Assembly (NCBI GenBank): GCA_964508655.1
Contig: CAZDUO010000001.1
Location: 58,504 to 122,503, forward strand
Direction: 5' to 3'
DNA length: 64,000 nt
Origin: VBAS01 sp964508655
GTDB taxonomy: Bacteria; Bacteroidota; Bacteroidia; Chitinophagales; Chitinophagaceae
Position 1 is the first letter of the stretch; every line of letters starts with the position of its first letter. The notes below the pieces were generated by a model. The model made no database searches. It saw only the letters and a program-made list of their open reading frames with translations, and had not been told where the DNA came from. Positions 32,690 to 40,859 of the stretch are shown piece after piece. The position numbers were made by a program, and so were the translations under genes.

Positions 32690-32741
32690 AACAAAAGCTA
32701 CAGCAACAAAACATAATTTGCAATTAGATGAATACACCTGT

Positions 32742-35700
32742 ATGAAAATTATTTTACTTTTTATCCCCTTTCTATTTATTCAGTCTACGCTCCCGGCACA
32801 GATACCGTTGACAGCCGGAGGACATACTGAAGACTTCAATACGCTGGCTGCATCCGGCACATCCACCACCCTGCCTGCCTGGTGGGCTTTTATTGAAACC
32901 GGCACCAGTGCCAACAATACTTATACAGCCAACAACGGAAGCAATAATGCCGGCGACACATACAGCTATGGCAGCAGCACAAGTGCCGAAAGAGCATTCG
33001 GCACCTTACAATCAGGCAGCCTGGTCAGCCGCTTTGGCGCTACTTTTTATAATGCAGCGGGTGCAGGCATCACATCCATCAGCATTACTTATTGGGGTGA
33101 GCAATGGCGGCTTGGCGCCACCGGCCGCACCGACAGCCTGTTTTTTTCTTATGCAACGGGCAGTTCCTTTCAATATGCAGCTAACTGGATTGCAGTGCCT
33201 GCCCTGCATTTTTCCAGCCCTGTTACTTCCGGCACGGTGGGTGCATTGGATGGAAACCTGCCGGCAAATTCTGTTTTAAAAACAGCCACCATCACCGGGC
33301 TCACTATTGCCGTGAATGATACATTCTCCATCCGGTGGACCGATTTCAATGCTTCAGGTGCCGATGACGGGCTTGCCGTGGACAGTTTTTCCATCAGTAT
33401 CAATACCACACCGGATACTACCCCGCCAACCATTGCATCACTCAACCCGGCCAATAATGCCACAGGCGTTAGCTTAAACCCGGCATTACAGATTACTTTC
33501 TCCGAAGCCATACAAAAGGGAAGCGGGAATATTCATATAAAAAAATTTTCTGACAACAGTACGGCAGTCACCATTGATGTAAATACTTCATCCGTTACTG
33601 CAAATGGCAGCCAAGCCACCATCAATGTAGCAGGGCTTGTGCTGAATACACCGTATTATGTGGAAATGGCGGCCGGTGTTTTTAAAGATATTTCAAATAA
33701 TAATTTTGCCGGCATCAGCGGCAATTCCACCTGGAGTTTTACCACACAGGTTGTGCCAACATACCATTTTGATTTCAACACCTGCATTCCTTTCGACAGT
33801 GTGAATGTAAACGGCTGGAAACAGTACAGTGTAACCGGCGACAGCATCTGGAAATGCACATCATTCGGTGCAGGCGGCAGCCACGGGGTTCAGATGAGCG
33901 GCTTTGTGAATCCTACAGGGCCTGTCGTAAATGATGACTGGCTGATTTCTCCATCGCTTGACCTGACGCTTTTTAATATTCCTGTGCTTTCTTTTTTTGC
34001 AAGAACAAAATTTTATGGCAACAGGATTGATGTTATGGTTTCAACCAATTACAGCGGAGCAGGCAATCCCAATGCTGCCACGTGGACTGTGCTCAGCGCT
34101 ATGCTGCCGCTTGAAAACAGCGACCAGTGGACGATGGTTGACAGTATCAGCCTGGCGAATTTTAAAACCGCAAACACTTTTATTGCGTTCCGCTACACAT
34201 CTACAACCACTGCCGCTGCACGATGGACACTGGATGATATCCGGATTGGCAACACTGCCACTGCACCCGGGCCACGGCTGCAGGTGACCAACCCGATACT
34301 GAATTTTGACAACATAGCTGCCGGTAACAGTTCTGCAGCACGTTCGTTTCAGTTTGCAAGTATTAATATTTCCGGAAATCTCATCATCATGGCGCCGGCT
34401 TTTTTCCAGGTGTCGAAAGACAATGCATCGTTTGCTTCAACTATTTCTTACAGCGCTGCTGAAGTTGCCAATGGTTATAAAACTGCTTATGCCCGCTACT
34501 CTCCTTCTGCTGCCAACACGGTTCATACCGGCTTTCTGAATTTTACCAGCACCAATGGACTAAACGGAAACAAAGTGGAAGTGGATGGCAACAGTTATTC
34601 ATTTGCATCTACACTGGATATAGTAAACTGGAACCTTGAATGGTTTGGCAGTGCTACCAATGGCCCGGCTGACAACAACCTGCAACAGGCCAATGCAAAA
34701 AGAGTGATGGACAGCCTGCAGGCCGACATTTATGCACTCTGCGAAATTGTAGATACCACAAGGCTGATGAACCTGGCTAATTCACTCGGAGGTTATGCAT
34801 ACAAAGTATCTGATTACTGCTCCAATGCAGCTGATCCTGCGGATCCTGATTATGCCAATGGACAAAAACTGGCTTTTATTTATAAAACATCGGTCATCAC
34901 CAATGTAAAAGCCAGGGGCTTTCTGAAATCGAGCACGGCAGCCAGCAGCAACTGGGCCAGCGGCCGTGTGCCTTTCCTGATGGAAGCCGATATTGTGAAT
35001 GGTACGGCAACAAAAAAATATGTATTCCTGCTGCTGCATGGTAAAGCCGGCAATACCGGCAGCGATTACCAGCGAAGAAAAGACGGCGCAAAAGAAATGA
35101 AAGACTCACTGGATGCACAATTCAGTAATGCCAATGTAGTGATACTTGGCGATTACAATGATGATATAGATTCCACCATTTCCACCGGCATTGTACCGGC
35201 ACTTACTTCTTATGACGATCTGATAAAAGATTCAACAGACACAGACAGCTACAAAGCACTCACCATGCCCCTTAGCCTTGCCGGGCTGCGCTCTACCATC
35301 AGCAATCCCGATGTGGTGGATCATGTAGCGGTTTCAAATGAACTGGCTCCCGATGTCATCCTGCGTTCAGCAAAACTTGTAAAAGACGTAGAAACATGGA
35401 TTAGCGATTATGGAAATACAACTTCAGACCACTACCCCGTGATGAGCCGTTCACTTTTGCCTGCTGCAGTTACAGGATTACCCGGTATTTCGCCGGATGT
35501 AATTGAACTGAAAGTAAACCCAAACCCTGCAAATGAGGAATTGTTTTTCAGTTTTAAACCTGCGGCCGGTACAGTTCAGATAGAATTAATTGATATAACA
35601 GGGAGACGTCTCATGAAAATATCTGCTTTTAGAACTGCATCGGTAAGGCAAACCAGGAGTTTCAGACTGGCGGGTTTGCCGGCGGGGGTTTATTTTTTAA

Positions 35701-35750
35701 AAATTACAAACAACCAAAAGCAGGTTAGCCATAAATTTATCAAGCTATAA
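32742..35750 (+). CDS. large secreted nuclease-like protein with Ig-like, cleaved-adhesin and T9SS domains
   Basis: 1002 residues from ATG 32742 (MKIILLFIPFLFIQSTLPAQ, signal peptide). Order: N-terminal beta domain (~20-220), bacterial Ig-like domain (TTPPTIASLNPANNATGVSL to WSFTTQ, ~222-340), cleaved-adhesin/choice-of-anchor-J domain (YHFDFNTCIPF to WTLDDIRIGN, ~345-505), a domain like DUF11/ChDLD (~510-620), an endonuclease/exonuclease/phosphatase domain (DIVNWNLEWFG ~630, ALCEIVD, NVVILGDYNDD, VVDHVAV, SDHYPVMS) and a C-terminal T9SS sorting domain (VNPNPANEELFFSF to the end). Metal and catalytic positions (N, E, D-N, D-H) are present. Likely an extracellular DNase or phosphoesterase used for nutrient scavenging. 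Confidence 0.9.
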   Translation: MKIILLFIPFLFIQSTLPAQIPLTAGGHTEDFNTLAASGTSTTLPAWWAFIETGTSANNTYTANNGSNNAGDTYSYGSSTSAERAFGTLQSGSLVSRFGATFYNAAGAGITSISITYWGEQWRLGATGRTDSLFFSYATGSSFQYAANWIAVPALHFSSPVTSGTVGALDGNLPANSVLKTATITGLTIAVNDTFSIRWTDFNASGADDGLAVDSFSISINTTPDTTPPTIASLNPANNATGVSLNPALQITFSEAIQKGSGNIHIKKFSDNSTAVTIDVNTSSVTANGSQATINVAGLVLNTPYYVEMAAGVFKDISNNNFAGISGNSTWSFTTQVVPTYHFDFNTCIPFDSVNVNGWKQYSVTGDSIWKCTSFGAGGSHGVQMSGFVNPTGPVVNDDWLISPSLDLTLFNIPVLSFFARTKFYGNRIDVMVSTNYSGAGNPNAATWTVLSAMLPLENSDQWTMVDSISLANFKTANTFIAFRYTSTTTAAARWTLDDIRIGNTATAPGPRLQVTNPILNFDNIAAGNSSAARSFQFASINISGNLIIMAPAFFQVSKDNASFASTISYSAAEVANGYKTAYARYSPSAANTVHTGFLNFTSTNGLNGNKVEVDGNSYSFASTLDIVNWNLEWFGSATNGPADNNLQQANAKRVMDSLQADIYALCEIVDTTRLMNLANSLGGYAYKVSDYCSNAADPADPDYANGQKLAFIYKTSVITNVKARGFLKSSTAASSNWASGRVPFLMEADIVNGTATKKYVFLLLHGKAGNTGSDYQRRKDGAKEMKDSLDAQFSNANVVILGDYNDDIDSTISTGIVPALTSYDDLIKDSTDTDSYKALTMPLSLAGLRSTISNPDVVDHVAVSNELAPDVILRSAKLVKDVETWISDYGNTTSDHYPVMSRSLLPAAVTGLPGISPDVIELKVNPNPANEELFFSFKPAAGTVQIELIDITGRRLMKISAFRTASVRQTRSFRLAGLPAGVYFLKITNNQKQVSHKFIKL

Positions 35751-36155
35751 TGGCTATCCATTTTCTTTTAACCAGGGATGATTCAACTGAAAAAGCCTAA
35801 CCGTGGCAAAGTAGTTGTACAGAGCCAATCGGTTCGGGCATTGGCAGACGTTGTAAATAAAGCTTAAGCGTAGCGGAGGCGCTTATTCCACCTTCGCTTT
35901 CAAATCATTATTTTATGAAAGTTGAAAATGAGCATCAGTGGGCAATGTCGAAAAATCTTGCCCCAAAAATTCACTCTTCTTCATTCATTCCCTTACCTTT
36001 GCCCGCCCGTTCCGGAACGGAAACGTCCGGGCGGGCGACCAAATCTGTTATCGTCAGATTTCTTCTCGCCTGGTGCGGGAGGACCCATTGGTAAACCGAT
36101 TTTTAACCTGTCCTCCGGGAGCGTAAGCGCAGGAGGACTAAAAACAAAAAGGGTA
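35751..36155 (+). promoter_or_regulatory. leader of the rpsF-rpsR operon with alternative hairpins
   Basis: About 400 bases without a gene. TACCTTTG at 35994-36001 fits a -7 box. A GC-rich stem GCCCGCCCG (36001-36009) / CGGGCGGGC (36028-36036) follows. Then GGAGGAC (36078-36084), GTCCTCC (36110-36116) and GGAGGAC again (36132-36138): the middle strand can pair with either neighbour, so two exclusive hairpins are possible, the second ending 17 bases before the rpsF ATG. An S6:S18-binding autoregulatory leader is a reasonable reading. An inverted repeat TAAGCG/CGCTTA near 35865 lies further upstream. Confidence 0.5.
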
Positions 36156-36512
36156 ATGAACAATTACGAATTAATGGTGATTTTTACCCCGGTGCTGAGC
36201 GACGAGGAGTTTAAATCCGCCCAGAAAAAATATGCTTCGCTGGTGAAAGCCGTAAAAGGCGAAGTACTGCATGAAAATGCCTGGGGATTGAAATCACTGG
36301 CCTATCCCATCCAGAAAAAGACTACGGGTCTGTATTGGGTGCTGGAGTACACAGCGCCATCCGACTTTAATGAAAAGATGAAAGTGCAGCTGCTACGTGA
36401 CGAGGCCGTGCTTCGTCACCTCATCACCAGGCTCGATAAATACGCCGTCGAGTACAATGCAAAAAAGAGAAGTGGCGTAGCAGCAACAACCGAAAAAGCA
36501 GTGGAGGCTTAA
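36156..36512 (+). CDS. rpsF: 30S ribosomal protein S6
   Basis: 118 residues from ATG 36156 (MNNYELMVIFTPVLSDEEF), the standard S6 N terminus. The 78-codon extension to 35922 crosses the structured leader and is rejected. KKTTGLYWVLEYTAPSDF and LRDEAVLRHLITRLDKYAVEYN are conserved S6 segments. S6 binds 16S rRNA as a pair with S18, whose gene follows after 3 bases. The leader may mediate feedback by the S6:S18 pair. Confidence 0.95.
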   Translation: MNNYELMVIFTPVLSDEEFKSAQKKYASLVKAVKGEVLHENAWGLKSLAYPIQKKTTGLYWVLEYTAPSDFNEKMKVQLLRDEAVLRHLITRLDKYAVEYNAKKRSGVAATTEKAVEA

Positions 36513-36515
36513 TCT

Positions 36516-36782
36516 ATGGCAAAGGCAAATGAAATAAAATACCTGACGGCCATCAAAAGCGATAAAGTGGTAAAAAAATTCTGCCGCTTTAAAAAATATG
36601 GCATCCGCTACGTGGATTATAAAGACGTGGAGTTTCTGAAAAAGTTTTTAAACGAGCAGGGCAGACTGCTGCCACGCCGCCTCACGGGCAACTCGCTGAA
36701 ATACCAGCGCAAAGTAAGCGAGGCAGTAAAAAAAGCCCGCCAGATGGCTTTGTTACCGTATGTAACTGACTTAATGAAATGA
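36516..36782 (+). CDS. rpsR: 30S ribosomal protein S18
   Basis: 88 residues. FCRFKKYGIRYVDYKDVEFLKKFLNEQGRLLPRRLTGNSLKYQRKVSEAVKKARQMALLPYV is the S18 core, with the RRLTGNSLKYQR rRNA-binding stretch. Single Cys at the N-terminal position that in some relatives binds zinc with others; here it is a lone Cys, so the zinc-free form. Partner of S6; rplI follows after a repeat-filled gap of 88 bases. Confidence 0.96.
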   Translation: MAKANEIKYLTAIKSDKVVKKFCRFKKYGIRYVDYKDVEFLKKFLNEQGRLLPRRLTGNSLKYQRKVSEAVKKARQMALLPYVTDLMK

Positions 36783-36846
36783 GTGATGAGTGAGTATAAA
36801 AGATTTCTCATAACTCATAACCTCTAACTCATAATTCATAACTCCA
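36783..36846. repeat. low-complexity repeat between rpsR and rplI
   Basis: GAGTGATGAGTGAG, then CATAACTCATAACCTCTAACTCATAATTCATAACTC-type units (written here as TCATAACTCATAAC repeats). Noncoding; same style as 4938-4991. Confidence 0.55.
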
Positions 36847-36870
36847 TTCCCGCAGGAAAAAATATTTATC

Positions 36871-37317
36871 ATGGAAGTAATTTTAATACAAGATGTAGAT
36901 AACCTGGGTGCCGCCAACGAACTGGTGAAAGTGAGAAACGGCTATGCCCGCAATTTTCTGATACCCCGCAAGCTGGCAGTGGAAGCAAGCCCCGGTAATG
37001 TGAAGCAACTGGAAGAAAGACTGAAACAATTGAGGAAGAAAGAAGAAAAAATGCTGGCAGAAATAAACAGCGTAATTGCCAAACTGAATGAAGCGCCGCT
37101 GAAAGTAGGCGCCAAAACCGGTACCAGTGGCAAAATTTTCGGCAGTGTGACTCCGCTGCAGATCAGCCGGGCCATTCGTGAACAAAAGGGTTATGAAATT
37201 GACCGAAAAAAAATAACCATTGCCGACGAAGTGAAAGAGCTGGGTACCTACAAGGCACATATTGACTTTGGCAACGGCCAAAGCGCCGATATTGATTTTG
37301 AAGTAGTAGGCGAATAA
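36871..37317 (+). CDS. rplI: 50S ribosomal protein L9
   Basis: 148 residues. N-terminal domain MEVILIQDVDNLGAANELVKVRNGYARNFLIPRKLAVEAS is the L9 signature, followed by the long connecting helix (KQLEERLKQLRKKEEKMLAEIN) and the C-terminal domain with KIFGSVTPLQISRAI. Length standard. Closes the rpsF-rpsR-rplI operon, with an intrinsic terminator at 37335. Confidence 0.97.
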   Translation: MEVILIQDVDNLGAANELVKVRNGYARNFLIPRKLAVEASPGNVKQLEERLKQLRKKEEKMLAEINSVIAKLNEAPLKVGAKTGTSGKIFGSVTPLQISRAIREQKGYEIDRKKITIADEVKELGTYKAHIDFGNGQSADIDFEVVGE

Positions 37318-37334
37318 AGAAATTAACTAATTAT

Positions 37335-37361
37335 AAGCCCCCACCGGTGGGGCTTTTTATT
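37335..37361 (+). terminator. intrinsic terminator of the rpsF-rpsR-rplI operon
   Basis: AAGCCCCC-ACCGGT-GGGGCTTTTTA: GC-rich stem around ACCGGT, followed by five T. Confidence 0.85.
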
Positions 37362-37576
37362 TCAAGGTAATGCACTGGTTTTACAAAGATTAAAAATCCG
37401 AACAGGCATTAGCCAAAGATTTGGCAATATTGTCAGTTAAAAACCGTTATTTTGTACTGTATTTGGTGTTCTTTACAGTTTCACAAGTTCTCTGAACGTT
37501 TCGCATTTTTCGTAAATGTTCATTGGTTACTGTTTACTGTTGATCACTTATTGTTTTTTTTAAAATTTCTCAAAAA

Positions 37577-37936
37577 ATGAACATTTACGCAGGAAATCTC
37601 AGCTGGAACCTGAAAGACCAGGACCTTCACAACCTGTTTGCCCAGCATGGCGAAGTTTCTTCTGCCAAGATTGTTACCGACAAATTCACCGGCCGCAGCA
37701 AAGGCTTTGGCTTTGTGGAAATGCCCAATGATGACCAGGCCAATGCAGCCATTACCGCACTGAACGGTTCGGAAGTGGATGGCCGCAGCATTGTGGTAAA
37801 CGAAAGCCGCCCCAAACAAGAAGGCGGCGGCGGTTTCAAAAAACGCAGCTTTGGCGGTGGCGGTTACAAAAAAGGTGGTTTTAATAAAGGCAACGGCGGC
37901 TACCGCGACCGCGGGGGTTACAACAGCGATTATTAA
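37577..37936 (+). CDS. RRM-type RNA-binding protein with glycine-rich tail
   Basis: 119 residues. One RNA recognition motif (1-~80): RNP2 NIYAGNLSW at the N terminus and RNP1 SKGFGFVEM near residue 45, both with the aromatic residues that stack on RNA. The tail (~85-119) is Gly/Lys/Arg-rich (GGGGFKKRSFGGGGYKKGG), as in cold-inducible RNA chaperones of Bacteroidota and cyanobacteria. A 259-base AT-rich leader precedes the ATG, and a good terminator follows. Likely an abundant RNA chaperone, possibly relevant to small-RNA action in an organism group that lacks a clear Hfq (inference). Confidence 0.92.
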   Translation: MNIYAGNLSWNLKDQDLHNLFAQHGEVSSAKIVTDKFTGRSKGFGFVEMPNDDQANAAITALNGSEVDGRSIVVNESRPKQEGGGGFKKRSFGGGGYKKGGFNKGNGGYRDRGGYNSDY

Positions 37937-37946
37937 TACCCAGCCA

Positions 37947-37961
37947 CCCGAATGTTTCGGG
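37947..37961. repeat. short palindrome CCCGAA-TGT-TTCGGG
   Basis: Member of the CCCGA...TCGGG palindrome family (see 4796-4813). Confidence 0.5.
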
Positions 37962-37975
37962 ATAAAATGTCTTCC

Positions 37976-38012
37976 AAGTCCGGTTTCGTTTGCAACGAGA
38001 CGGACTTTTTTT
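37976..38012 (+). terminator. intrinsic terminator of the RRM protein gene
   Basis: AAGTCCG ... CGGACTT with inner TCGTT/AACGA pairing, then a run of T at 38006-38012. Confidence 0.85.
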
Positions 38013-38032
38013 ATTTTCATTAAAAAATCCGC

Positions 38033-38911
38033 ATGCTTCAGCTTTCACCCATCATTGCGGGCTGTATGAAATGGGGCCAATGGGGTGCTAAATTTTCTTC
38101 GGCTCAATACCTGCAGCTTATTGAAAATTGTATTGCTGCCGGCATAACCTCCTTTGACCATGCCGACATTTACGGCGACTATACAGTGGAAGAAGAATTT
38201 GGTGAAGCGCTGAAACAAAAACCACACCTGCGCCTGCAAATGCAGCTGATTACCAAATGCGGTATCCGCCGGTTCACACCCAACCGGCCCGAACACAGAA
38301 TTAATTCATACGATACCAGCAAGGAACACATCATTGCTTCAGTTGAAAATTCACTGAGGAATTTATCCACCGAATATCTTGACCTGCTGTTAATCCACCG
38401 GCCCGACCCCCTGATGCACCCGCATGAGATTGCCGATGCTTTTACCCAACTGAAACAGCAGGGTAAAGTGATTCATTTCGGAGTTTCCAACTTCACTCCC
38501 ACGCAAATGGATATGATGATGACTGCCTTTGGTGTTGAATTCAACCAACTGGAAGTCTCGGTGCTGAAGCTGGATCCTTTTCACGACGGTACGCTTGACA
38601 AGTGCATCCAGCATTACATCCGGCCTATGGCGTGGGGACCGCTGGGCAGCGGCAGGTTTCACAAAGAAGATGAAGATGAACAAAATAAAAGAATACTGGC
38701 CGTGGCCCAATTGCTGGCTGCTAAGTATGATGCAAGCATTGACCAGGTACTGCTGGCCTTTTTGTTTAAACATCCGGCAGGCATTATACCTGTGCTGGGC
38801 TCAACAAAAATTGAAAGACTGAAATCGGCTCTTGATGCTGCCAAAATAAATATTGAAAGAGAAGAATGGTTTATGCTGTGGCGTGCAAGCACCGGGCATG
38901 AAGTGCCGTAA
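38033..38911 (+). CDS. aldo/keto reductase (YdhF-like)
   Basis: 292 residues, TIM-barrel NADPH-dependent oxidoreductase. Catalytic set: Asp and Tyr in FDHADIYGDYTVEEEFGEAL, Lys in LITKCGIR and His in DLLLIHRPDPL. Cofactor-side motifs IHFGVSNFTPTQ and IIPVLGSTKIERL. The closest branch by these motifs is the YdhF-type oxidoreductases. Substrate unknown. A short C/G repeat follows the stop by 3 bases. Confidence 0.92.
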   Translation: MLQLSPIIAGCMKWGQWGAKFSSAQYLQLIENCIAAGITSFDHADIYGDYTVEEEFGEALKQKPHLRLQMQLITKCGIRRFTPNRPEHRINSYDTSKEHIIASVENSLRNLSTEYLDLLLIHRPDPLMHPHEIADAFTQLKQQGKVIHFGVSNFTPTQMDMMMTAFGVEFNQLEVSVLKLDPFHDGTLDKCIQHYIRPMAWGPLGSGRFHKEDEDEQNKRILAVAQLLAAKYDASIDQVLLAFLFKHPAGIIPVLGSTKIERLKSALDAAKINIEREEWFMLWRASTGHEVP

Positions 38912-38913
38912 AA

Positions 38914-38930
38914 CCCCAACCCCTGAAGGG
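38914..38930. repeat. C/G palindromic repeat, short copy
   Basis: CCCC-AA-CCCC-TGAA-GGG, 3 bases after the aldo/keto reductase stop. Confidence 0.5.
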
Positions 38931-38951
38931 ACTATTCTAAACCCTTTATTT

Positions 38952-40604
38952 ATGAGAAAAAATTTTTTTCACTTGGTGATTCTGATTGTATTGGCTGCTG
39001 CATGCAAACAAAAAAATGAACCAGCCGATAAAATTTATTTCAATGCAAAAATCTGGACGGGCGATACGGCGAATGCATGGGCGGAAGCTTTGGCCGTAAA
39101 AGGAAATGAAATTATTTATGTCGGAAATAAATTTGATTCATTTAAGGGAACCAGCACTGAATTGATTGACCTTGACGGCCAACTGGTGCTGCCGGGTTTT
39201 ATTGATAACCACACACATTTTTTAAGCGGAGGCTATGGCTTGTCAGGTGTTGATTTGCGCAAAGCAAAAACACCGCAGGAATTTATTTCCACCCTTAAAA
39301 AATTTTGCCAAAAACATAATGACGACCGCTGGATACTCGGCGGCGACTGGGACCATGAAGCATGGGGCGGCAAACTACCCACCCGGTATTGGATTGATTC
39401 CGTTACAGGTAACCACCCTTTATTTGTAACCCGCTATGATGGCCACATGGCGCTTGCAAATTCAAAAGCGCTGGAGCTTGCCGACATAAACAGAAATACA
39501 AAAATTCCGACAGGTGGCGAAATGCCCAAAGATGCTGCCGGTGAATATACCGGGGTGCTGAAAGATGAATCCATGAATATTGTGTATAAAGTAATTCCCG
39601 AACCTTCGGAACAGGAACTGGACGAATACTTGCAGGCGGCTGTGCAGCATGCTTTTGAAAACGGGGTGACACAGGTGCATGATATGGGCAGCTACGGCGG
39701 CTGGACTGACCTGGCCACTTACCACAGAAATTATGCAAACAAAAAACTGGACCTGCGTATCTATTCTTTTGTTCCGCTGAGCACATGGGCAAAGCTGGAT
39801 TCATTTTGCAAAAAGGAAGGTAAGGGTAATGATATGCTCCGCTGGGGCGGCTTGAAAGGATATGTGGATGGCTCGTTGGGTTCCACTACCGCCTGGTTTT
39901 ATCAGCCATTTCTTGACAATCCAAATTCAACCGGGCTGAATGTGACTGACACAGCCGACTTGCATCGCTGGGTGCTTGCAGCCGATTCGGCCGGTTTGCA
40001 TGTGGCAGTGCATGCCATCGGCGACAGGGCAAATGATTTTATCCTTTATGTGTTTGAAGAAGCGGAAAAGAAAAATCCCAAAGACCATCGCTTCCGGGTG
40101 GAACATGCACAGCATTTAACCCAACAGACAATCCCGCGGTTTGCGCAACTCAGCGTGATTCCCTCCATGCAGCCCTATCATGCCATTGATGACGGACGCT
40201 GGGCTTACAAGCGGCTTGACGATAAAAGACTGAAAGGAACTTATGCATTTAAAAGTTTGCTCGACAGCAAGGCAGCACTCACTTTCGGTTCCGACTGGAC
40301 GGTGGCGCCGCTGAATCCGCTGGAAGGAATTTATGCCGCCGTCACCCGCCGAACGCTGGATGATAAAAATCCCGGCGGCTGGTATCCCGAACAAAAAATT
40401 TCTGTTGAGCAGGCGATAAAATGCTACACAGCAAATAATGCTTTTGCCGGCTGGCAGGAAAACAAGCTGGGTGTTTTGAAAAAAGGAATGCTTGCCGATT
40501 TTGTAGTGCTGAACGAAAACATTTTTGAAACAACGCCGGAAAAAATCAGGGATGTAAAAATTATGCGCACAGTTATCAATGGCAAACAGGTTTTCGGTAG
40601 ATAA
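38952..40604 (+). CDS. YtcJ-like metal-dependent amidohydrolase, lipoprotein
   Basis: 550 residues from ATG 38952. Lipoprotein signal MRKNFFHLVILIVLAAACKQ, so it is probably periplasmic and membrane-anchored. Amidohydrolase_3 features: KIYFNAKIWTGD, GFIDNHTHFLSGGYGLSGVDL (metal HxH), GDWDHEAWGG, VTRYDGHMALANSKAL, HAIGDRANDFIL, HRVEHAQHL (here FRVEHAQHL), and FGSDWTVAPLNPLEGI (metal Asp), with ADFVVLNENIF at the end. The YtcJ/LAF3 group hydrolyses amide-type bonds of largely unknown substrates. Confidence 0.92.
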   Translation: MRKNFFHLVILIVLAAACKQKNEPADKIYFNAKIWTGDTANAWAEALAVKGNEIIYVGNKFDSFKGTSTELIDLDGQLVLPGFIDNHTHFLSGGYGLSGVDLRKAKTPQEFISTLKKFCQKHNDDRWILGGDWDHEAWGGKLPTRYWIDSVTGNHPLFVTRYDGHMALANSKALELADINRNTKIPTGGEMPKDAAGEYTGVLKDESMNIVYKVIPEPSEQELDEYLQAAVQHAFENGVTQVHDMGSYGGWTDLATYHRNYANKKLDLRIYSFVPLSTWAKLDSFCKKEGKGNDMLRWGGLKGYVDGSLGSTTAWFYQPFLDNPNSTGLNVTDTADLHRWVLAADSAGLHVAVHAIGDRANDFILYVFEEAEKKNPKDHRFRVEHAQHLTQQTIPRFAQLSVIPSMQPYHAIDDGRWAYKRLDDKRLKGTYAFKSLLDSKAALTFGSDWTVAPLNPLEGIYAAVTRRTLDDKNPGGWYPEQKISVEQAIKCYTANNAFAGWQENKLGVLKKGMLADFVVLNENIFETTPEKIRDVKIMRTVINGKQVFGR

Positions 40605-40859
40605 TAAATTGTCTTAACCGGGAAATATTTTTCCACATTTTTCCCCTGTCTTTTATTTCACTTCAAAAAATTCTTCCGCTACATTTATTTAACACAATCC
40701 TGACCGGAATTTCATCCTTAATCAGTACCTTGAAAGCAACAGAAAAGTGATCTGTTAATCCCGGCAGGCCCGGTTTTTGAAGAACAATCAGTAATTCCAA
40801 ACTGGATATATTATCGGCACATCCATCTTTTTCCGGCTGATTTTTTAAACCCAGAATTT

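Noticed and set aside
35922..36155. N-terminal extension of rpsF
   Set aside because: Crosses a hairpin-rich leader; ribosomal protein S6 begins at MNNYELMVIF.
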